Part shown: piece after piece, positions 58,363-64,000 of the stretch
Position numbering within the stretch: the first letter of the stretch is position 1
Layout of the letters: each line of letters begins with the position of its first letter
Source: Anaerolineae bacterium
Lineage (GTDB): Bacteria > Chloroflexota > Anaerolineae > Caldilineales > Caldilineaceae
Direction of reading: 5' to 3'
Assembly: GCA_030432295.1 (NCBI GenBank)
Contig: JAUIHI010000007.1
Location: 1 to 64,000, forward strand
Length of the DNA: 64,000 nt
Translations under genes and position numbers: made by a program
The notes under the pieces: model-generated
What the model was told of the DNA's origin: nothing
What the model saw: the letters and a program-made list of their open reading frames with translations, nothing else
The model's database searches: none

Positions 58363-60881
58363 AGCGCGCCCCCATTCGCTGGTGGATCAAAGAGGACGGT
58401 CAGGATATTGAACGCTGCCCGCTCTGGAAAGAAGGCGCAGGCATCCCGGATGGCATTGGCCCGCAGCCGGGCACGCAGATGCTCGTCGTCTACCAGCGAG
58501 CGCAGGGCACGCCAGCACGCCTCGGCAGAGGATGTGTCCACCACCAGCGCGTTTTCGCCGTCGCGGGCAAAGCTCCCCGCGCCCCCCTTCTGCGGGACGA
58601 TAACCGCGGCTCCACAGGCCATCGCCTCCAGTGCGGTCAGCCCCATAGCCTGGTAGGTGGAGAAATCCACAAAAATATCCGTCGCGCCCAGCAATGCGGC
58701 CACTCGCTCCGTCTCCAGCATCCCGGCCAGTTGCCAGTCAAAATCCTGGGGCAGATCCGCAAAGCCGGGGTCGGCGGGAGAGACGCCAAAAAGGGTGATG
58801 GCGACCCGCTCGCCGTAGTGGTGAGAAAGTCGGCGCAGGATTTCCATCGTCAGCCGGGGGCCACGGCGGGGCGAACTGGGCCGAATCATCGCTGTGATGC
58901 GAATGGGAGCGGAGGAAGAATAGAACACGGATGACGCGGCGGTGTCCTGAGCCTGTCGAAGGGATTGGGCAGATAGACGCGGATTTTCTTCTTTGTGTCT
59001 CTGTGTCTTTGTGGTTAAAGGACGGAAGCGGTCGATGTCTACCGAGGGACCGACGACTGCACAATCCACGCCAGTGTGAGCCAGAACTTCCTGCCGGTTC
59101 CACTCGGTTTTGGTGAAGCAGCGCAGAGTGGGCCGGGCGCTGTAGCTGGCCGCGGCCTGGCGCTGCTCGTCGCTGCCGTCTGCGAAAAAGTGAGCCTCAA
59201 AATCCTGCACGTAATAGCCAAGCGCTGGGCCAGAAGTAGAGTGCGCGGGCAGCCATTCCACGCTTTCGTGCCAGGTGGCGACCATCCCATCGAAGCCCAG
59301 GCCCAGCCGCCAGGCATCCTCCGGGCTGCCGAAATGGATAGGCAGCCGGTTGACGGGATAGGCTGCGGCGAAAAGCTGGCGATTCTTGGCCAGATTGAAG
59401 AGATGGACCTCCACACCCATCCCGGCCATTGCCTCGGCCTCGGTCAGAACGACGTTTGCGCCGCCGCCGGGCGCATCCACAGGCAACAGAAAGAGCAGCC
59501 GCTTTCCAGAAAAGTACTGCCGCCCCACATCCACCAGCCCAAAACGTTCGGCCAGCACAGCCGCCCGCGCCCGGATACCGAGGAGTGCCGGTCCATCGCG
59601 CATGGCATCTTCAGCCGCGGCGATGGATTCCCGGCCATAGCGTTCGGTCAAAATCTGACCAGCCCGCTCGCTCAGTTCCCGGCGGCGAGTGTGGGAATAG
59701 CTGCGGGATTGGGCGTGGAAGACGTAGGCGTCGTCGGCCAGGGCCAGCCGCCAGCCCGCAGCCCGGGCGCGCAGGCAATAGTCGTTCTCCTCGCCGTAGC
59801 CCGCGCCAAAAGCGTCCTCATCAAAATAGCCGATGGCATCGATGACCTCCCTGCGGATAAGCAGAGAGAAACCGTTGAGGAAGGGCATCTCCGGGTAGAG
59901 CCGGGCAGCGCTTTCGGCCAGCGCCCCGGCCCAGCCATCGATCTCCCAACCGGCGGGCAGGGGATTTTCGGCCCAGTCGCCCCCTGAACTCAAGGCGGGG
60001 ATGGACTGATAGGAGGCGGTGTTTGAGAGGGGACCGACCAACCCAATCGCCGGGTCGGAATCGGCAGAGGCGATGAGCCTGTCCAGCCAGCCGGGGCTGA
60101 CGATGGTGTCGCTGTTGAGGAGGAGGACGAAGGAAGCGGTGCTGTGGCGCAGTCCCCGGTTGGCGGCGAAGGTATAGCCGGTAGCTTCATCCCGACGCAA
60201 AAGGGTTGTGTGGGGCTGTTGGCGGGCAAAGTTGGCCAGAAAATCCCGGGTAGGCAGGTCGCTACCGTCGTCCACCAGAAGCAGCCCGTAGGGTTGGGCT
60301 GTGTGACGCAGCACAGATTCCAGACAGCGCTGCACATCTTCCAGCGCGTTGTGGATGCAGACGACAATATCCACCGCTTCGGTGTGGGGTGTTACGGGCG
60401 GGCGGATAGGCGGCAGGGGAATTTCTATAATCTCGTTGCGATAGGGCCGACGGGGGCCGATTCGTCGGGCCAAGGATTTCCAGCGCCAACGGGCCTCCCC
60501 GTGCAGGTGAACGAGCAGCCCACCCGTGCCTCGCTGATTGGCTATGCGAATCCAGCCAGCCGCCATAGCCAGAAGCCCTTCCCTCCGAGAACCGGGCGGG
60601 ATTGTGCGGGCGCGCAAGCGCTGCAACAGACGCAAAAGCGCGTAGCCGGGGCTCTGGCGCAGACTCTCCCATTCGGCCAGTTCGGCGTGATATTTGGCTT
60701 CCCAGGCCGCTTTCTCCTGGCGGGCGGCCAACATCTCCTTTTCCAGGGCCAGGGCCAGATGGGTTAGCTGGGCCAGACGGGTGTCCTGTTGGCGGGCAGC
60801 GGTACGCAGGGCGTCGATCTCCTGGCAGGCGCGGTCCAGGTGCGGGTCAGGCGTGGCGGGAGGCGGAGAGGGTGCAGTCAC
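58359..60881 (-). CDS. Two-domain glycosyltransferase (GT2 plus GT4)
   Basis: An 840-residue protein with a coiled-coil-like N-terminus (QEIDALRTAARQQDTRLAQL). A GT2 domain follows at about 165-420 (VDIVVCIHNALEDVQRCLES, LLLNSDTIVSPGWLDRL, GYGEENDYCLRARAAGW). A GT4-type domain fills about 500-840 (LPVDAPGGGANVVLTEAEAM, YQAMGLTALEAMACGAAVI). Two linked transferases suggest successive sugar additions, as in polymerising O-antigen or glycoprotein enzymes. A repeat block (58941-59028) is translated between the GT4 subdomains. GTG at 60881 is chosen because it lies just after the upstream stop. Confidence 0.87.
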   Translation of the reverse strand: MTAPSPPPATPDPHLDRACQEIDALRTAARQQDTRLAQLTHLALALEKEMLAARQEKAAWEAKYHAELAEWESLRQSPGYALLRLLQRLRARTIPPGSRREGLLAMAAGWIRIANQRGTGGLLVHLHGEARWRWKSLARRIGPRRPYRNEIIEIPLPPIRPPVTPHTEAVDIVVCIHNALEDVQRCLESVLRHTAQPYGLLLVDDGSDLPTRDFLANFARQQPHTTLLRRDEATGYTFAANRGLRHSTASFVLLLNSDTIVSPGWLDRLIASADSDPAIGLVGPLSNTASYQSIPALSSGGDWAENPLPAGWEIDGWAGALAESAARLYPEMPFLNGFSLLIRREVIDAIGYFDEDAFGAGYGEENDYCLRARAAGWRLALADDAYVFHAQSRSYSHTRRRELSERAGQILTERYGRESIAAAEDAMRDGPALLGIRARAAVLAERFGLVDVGRQYFSGKRLLFLLPVDAPGGGANVVLTEAEAMAGMGVEVHLFNLAKNRQLFAAAYPVNRLPIHFGSPEDAWRLGLGFDGMVATWHESVEWLPAHSTSGPALGYYVQDFEAHFFADGSDEQRQAAASYSARPTLRCFTKTEWNRQEVLAHTGVDCAVVGPSVDIDRFRPLTTKTQRHKEENPRLSAQSLRQAQDTAASSVFYSSSAPIRITAMIRPSSPRRGPRLTMEILRRLSHHYGERVAITLFGVSPADPGFADLPQDFDWQLAGMLETERVAALLGATDIFVDFSTYQAMGLTALEAMACGAAVIVPQKGGAGSFARDGENALVVDTSSAEACWRALRSLVDDEHLRARLRANAIRDACAFFPERAAFNILTVLFDPPANGGAL
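58941..59028. repeat. Repeat block inside the two-domain glycosyltransferase gene
   Basis: GGTGTCCTGAGCCTGTCGAA, AGATAGACGCGGATTTTC and CTTTGTGTCTCTGTGTCTTT units, in frame, encode TTKTQRHKEENPRLSAQSLR. It combines three families found separately elsewhere. Confidence 0.85.
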
Positions 60882-60886
60882 AGGAA

Positions 60887-62218
60887 TCAACCAGCCAGAA
60901 AGCTGAAATTTGGGAAAATCACAGTTGCCAGCCCGGTCAGATTGACGCTTGCCATGACAAGAACGACGCCCAGTGTCACCCAGCCCCGAAAGCGCCCAGC
61001 CCAGTGCAGCCAGCCCAAACCGACGAGCATTCCAATGGCAGGCAAAGCGGTAAAGAGAAAACGGCCCTGGGGTTGAAACGCCGTCAGATTGAAGTACCAG
61101 AAGGCAGCCAGCACGCTGCCGATGCTCCCCCACAGGAGAAGAACGCCGATCCATTGGTTTTTGGACAGCTTTTGTCTGCGTCGTAGGAGCCAGAGAAGGG
61201 CCCCTGCCAAACCGATTAACAGAATGGCATCCAGTATCCACAGCAAGGGTGACGGGAGTGGCATATTCACCCAACCGAACATTCCCCAGAATGAGGTGTG
61301 GGCCATTGGAATAATTATGCGGAGATGGGCAATGGTCAGAAAATCCTGGTTGATTCCCCCGGATTGGGGCGAGTTGAGCAGCCGCTGGAATAGATCAGGC
61401 CATAAGAGGCGGCTTAGCAAAAGCCCGGCGGCAGCGGTGGCAGTGAACAAAAGAAAGTCCGTGACATTTTTTAGTGGGGCGCGAGGTTTGCTCTGCAACT
61501 GGGCGATGGCCAGCAAAAAGGCCAGAGGAAGCAGATACCAAGTCGTCATCTTGGCAGCCACGGCGATAGCAACCCCGCAACCGGCCCATAGCCAATTTCG
61601 TCGCAGATCGGTTGTGTTCGATAGGGCCACACTGACTAGGCCAAGCAACCCCAGACTACTGCCAAAAATCGCCAGGGCGTCATTGGTTACATAGGCGTGC
61701 AAAAAGTTGAATTGGGGGATTGTGGCGACAAACCCGGCGCTCATTTCTGGCAGCCAAAGCTCGCCGGGGAAGAGTCGGCGAGCTAGGAAGAATGAAACAC
61801 AGACGGTTCCCAGCCCCAGCAGGGCAGAGAGAAGGCGCAGCAGATGTGCTTCGGTGAAGCGAAGGGGAGCAGGCACAAAGAGCGGGCGCATTGTGCCGGG
61901 GAATTCGGGATTGATGGCAGGAAATGCGGGGTAGCGGTCTACAAGCGACAAAAATCGCCCAGTGCGGAGAACCAGCGCGCCCAAGGCATAGTAGAATGGC
62001 GGATGATGCCACTCGTAATTGGATGTGACAAAGCCATTCTTCCAGAAAGAGTCCCGTTGGGGTGGGGGCGGGGCAGGCGGTGTGCCCGTGTCGGCCAGAT
62101 GTTGGGCATAGAGAAAATGGGCCGGTTCGTCGGGTGCTTCGCCTACCGGAACTGCGATCAGATAGGCAAGGGTCATTGCCAAATAGAGTGTGGTAATCAG
62201 CAGGAGGCTTCTTGGCAT
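60887..62218 (-). CDS. GT-C-like polytopic membrane protein (DUF2142/GT39-type)
   Basis: A 443-residue protein with about eleven membrane helices. GEAPDEPAHFLYAQHLADTG after helix 1 contains the acidic ExPDE pattern seen in lipid-dependent GT-C transferases; EWHHPPFYYALGALVLR follows. It probably moves a sugar from a polyprenol carrier outside the membrane. Genes on both sides encode glycan enzymes on the same strand with 5-7 nt gaps, so they form one operon. Confidence 0.75.
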   Translation of the reverse strand: MPRSLLLITTLYLAMTLAYLIAVPVGEAPDEPAHFLYAQHLADTGTPPAPPPPQRDSFWKNGFVTSNYEWHHPPFYYALGALVLRTGRFLSLVDRYPAFPAINPEFPGTMRPLFVPAPLRFTEAHLLRLLSALLGLGTVCVSFFLARRLFPGELWLPEMSAGFVATIPQFNFLHAYVTNDALAIFGSSLGLLGLVSVALSNTTDLRRNWLWAGCGVAIAVAAKMTTWYLLPLAFLLAIAQLQSKPRAPLKNVTDFLLFTATAAAGLLLSRLLWPDLFQRLLNSPQSGGINQDFLTIAHLRIIIPMAHTSFWGMFGWVNMPLPSPLLWILDAILLIGLAGALLWLLRRRQKLSKNQWIGVLLLWGSIGSVLAAFWYFNLTAFQPQGRFLFTALPAIGMLVGLGWLHWAGRFRGWVTLGVVLVMASVNLTGLATVIFPNFSFLAG

Positions 62219-62225
62219 GGGTGAC

Positions 62226-64000
62226 TTATGGCAACTTTTTGGTCATAGATGGGATCGGTAAACTGATTGTCTGAGAACCCTGTGTAATACGAAGAAGTTG
62301 TGATGCAGAACCATTTTCCAGTTCTACCTGCGCTCCACGCCAATCTCCGAGCAGGAAAAGACTAACTACAGCCAACGAACCATCGGAGGCTTGCTGATAA
62401 GTCAGGTCCAGTTGATCCTCCGCTCTCTTGGATTCGATTTGCGCCTCATCCGGATTGCCGAGCGGGATCAACACCAGTTCCACCGGGTCCGCTCCATCCC
62501 GCAATTGGATGCGCCGGGTATCTGCCACCACATTCCCGCTGGTTGCCAGATGCCAACTCAGGGCAGATTGTTGTCCAGCCGGTCCTTCGGCACGGTCGAC
62601 GACTGCAATAGGTCCGTCATTCTGATAGACATAGACCCAGCGGTCATGCTGCCAACCCCGCCATTCAGACAGTCGGGTGTGGCTCCAGTCCAGATCGTCC
62701 CCTATTTGAAAGTCTACTACTTCGGCATAATAGGGCGGGTCCTGTGCCCACGGGCTACCCATACCAGTCAGATTGTACAATATTGCGCTCAATCCGCTCT
62801 TTTCTATGAGTAAGCCGTTCAGATTTTCCCGGCCAATCCGCTTGTCTCGCAACAGACTGCGCCCCACGGGAAGCCAGCGTAGGGGCTGACCTTTTGTCCG
62901 TTCTACCACTAATGGCCCACGCCAGTCCAACTGGATAATATCGTTTGTCGCCTTATAGCGATGCCAACCAGAAAATCGCAAATTAAGGGATAGATATGTG
63001 CTGCCAGATGACCAACTGTTGCGAAAGATAATTTTATCGGGAGCCAGCGGGCCAAGCTGATTAGGCAGGCCAGAGTCACCGTAGAGAAGGCAGGAACCAG
63101 TGCTAGGAGAACGTCCAACCAATTGGACCGGGTATTCGGCTCCGGGCTGGGCAAACACCAACACGCCATCTGCTGCTGCCTTGTCCAGTGCCTGACCGGC
63201 CAGCCACAGGTAGTGAGGATCGTTTAGCAGAAGTGCGCCCAAGTAAGCAATCCCAGCCAGGGATGGTCGGCCGACATGATTATAGGAGGGGAATGCACCA
63301 TCTGGGAGGGCTTGGAACAGGAGCCACTCAAAGGAGAATCGCTTCTTCAGTGGATCCGATTCGTCTTGAAAGAAAGACTGAAAATAGGCATTGGTGATCC
63401 ATTCGGCCTGATAGAGAAAGGTGTCATCTGTGTTACGAAAACGGGCAAACCAACCGCGCTGGTTTCGACGCAGATAATCTACATTGCTCGAAGAGAGCGA
63501 GGGATCGTTCATCCCATTGGCCTGCAACAAAGAGAGCAGCCCTGCGCCATTTTCCTGATTTTCATACAGCCCTTCTGGGAATTTGGAAAATGCCAATCCG
63601 TACATCCAATCTACCCACTCTACGGTTTGGGCACGGCGGTTAATATCCGCCATCCATGCGAACAAAAGTGAACGGTCTGCGCTGGTGAAGAGATCGGGAT
63701 AGTGATCGTTTACGCGTGCCAAATAATAGGCGCGGAGGCCAGCCTGGTATTGTATCCATTTGACACTGTTGGCAGCGTGCGCAAAGCGGCCTTGCGCCGC
63801 TTCTGCCAATATCTCCTCCCTGAATAACTCTCTCCAGAAGCGATCACCTGTCCCCAACGCCAGCATCCCATATTCAGGGACTGCCTTGGCCGGGTTGGCT
63901 GCCACTTGGGCCAGCAGATTTTCGAATACCTGGATGCCCTCGTATTCGCTGGGGGCAGGTTCTACCGCATCACAAAGGAAAGGAGCCGAAGCCGAAATGC
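62226..64000 (-). CDS. Heparinase II/III-like protein, 5-prime end outside the window
   Basis: The frame is open to the right edge, so the N-terminus is missing; 591 codons are present. The first half is helical, like an alpha/alpha toroid (WITNAYFQSFFQDESDPLKK, LPDGAFPSYNHVGRPSLAGI). The second half is beta-rich (KIIFRNSWSSGSTYLSLNLR, GWHRYKATNDIIQLDWRGPL). This order is that of heparinase II/III-type polysaccharide lyases, and H in GWHRYKATND is placed like their conserved histidine. Activity is not demonstrated by clear catalytic residues. It likely modifies or degrades a surface glycan made by the same operon. Confidence 0.6.
   Translation of the reverse strand, partial: ISASAPFLCDAVEPAPSEYEGIQVFENLLAQVAANPAKAVPEYGMLALGTGDRFWRELFREEILAEAAQGRFAHAANSVKWIQYQAGLRAYYLARVNDHYPDLFTSADRSLLFAWMADINRRAQTVEWVDWMYGLAFSKFPEGLYENQENGAGLLSLLQANGMNDPSLSSSNVDYLRRNQRGWFARFRNTDDTFLYQAEWITNAYFQSFFQDESDPLKKRFSFEWLLFQALPDGAFPSYNHVGRPSLAGIAYLGALLLNDPHYLWLAGQALDKAAADGVLVFAQPGAEYPVQLVGRSPSTGSCLLYGDSGLPNQLGPLAPDKIIFRNSWSSGSTYLSLNLRFSGWHRYKATNDIIQLDWRGPLVVERTKGQPLRWLPVGRSLLRDKRIGRENLNGLLIEKSGLSAILYNLTGMGSPWAQDPPYYAEVVDFQIGDDLDWSHTRLSEWRGWQHDRWVYVYQNDGPIAVVDRAEGPAGQQSALSWHLATSGNVVADTRRIQLRDGADPVELVLIPLGNPDEAQIESKRAEDQLDLTYQQASDGSLAVVSLFLLGDWRGAQVELENGSASQLLRITQGSQTISLPIPSMTKKLP

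Noticed and set aside
60882-61274. Upstream extension of the two-domain glycosyltransferase frame
   Set aside because: It overlaps the membrane-protein gene on the same strand, whose reading is clearly coding; GTG 60881 follows that gene's stop.

Overview
This is a GC-rich, gene-dense bacterial window with Shine-Dalgarno-led genes and sigma-70-type promoters. The gene mix (TrmFO, malate synthase, a free-standing gyrase-A C-terminal propeller next to YqeB, TIR/CHAT/TPR proteins, large membrane glycosylation proteins) and the many short degenerate repeats suggest a member of Chloroflexota, perhaps Anaerolineae or Caldilineae. The lineage is inferred from content; no rRNA marker is present.

Layout. 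1-655: start of tuf behind tRNA-Thr, tRNA-Tyr and tRNA-Thr, read leftward from a good promoter. 799-9133 (minus): an APH kinase/M23 peptidase/PLP phospholyase fusion, a lipoprotein, a DUF433/DUF5615 toxin-antitoxin-like pair, a double-length UxaA-family dehydratase and a MerR/Xis-type regulator. 9455-17526: priA, trmFO, malate synthase, an SH3 lipoprotein and a HEAT-repeat protein. 17756-23096: a polyprenol-phosphate sugar transferase and a 1475-residue YfhO/flippase fusion. 23357-27770: a TIR-CHAT-NTPase-TPR conflict protein now split into three reading frames. 28168-32286: a Gfo/Idh/MocA oxidoreductase and a GH2 glycosidase. 32561-34114: an IS element with a broken transposase. 34146-38784: a sulfur operon (rhodanese, YeeE/TsuA transporter, TusA, secreted rhodanese, TlpA-like redoxin) preceded by a strong promoter and a structured RNA ending in terminators. 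38810-43223: sulfotransferase, PIN/antitoxin pair, TagA-type and GT4 glycosyltransferases, Sua5. 43462-51355: flavin amine oxidase, GyrA-CTD protein, YqeB, and a MarR plus two-subunit ABC exporter operon. 51499-57277: tRNA-Arg, aminotransferase, leucyl aminopeptidase, a membrane protein, a double PspC protein and an unknown protein. 57313-64000 (minus): a cell-surface glycan cluster of two glycosyltransferase genes, a GT-C-like membrane protein and a partial heparinase-like protein.

The most unusual property is a set of at least a dozen families of short, tandem-degenerate or palindromic repeats. They fill the intergenic spaces and also sit inside reading frames of about ten genes, usually in frame, where they encode low-complexity linkers. 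In the TIR-CHAT gene one such block carries an in-frame stop. The other main leads are the TIR plus CHAT double-effector NLR-like protein and the unclassified structured RNA at 38479-38749.

All functional calls rest on reading the translated sequence and recalling family motifs. No database search was possible.
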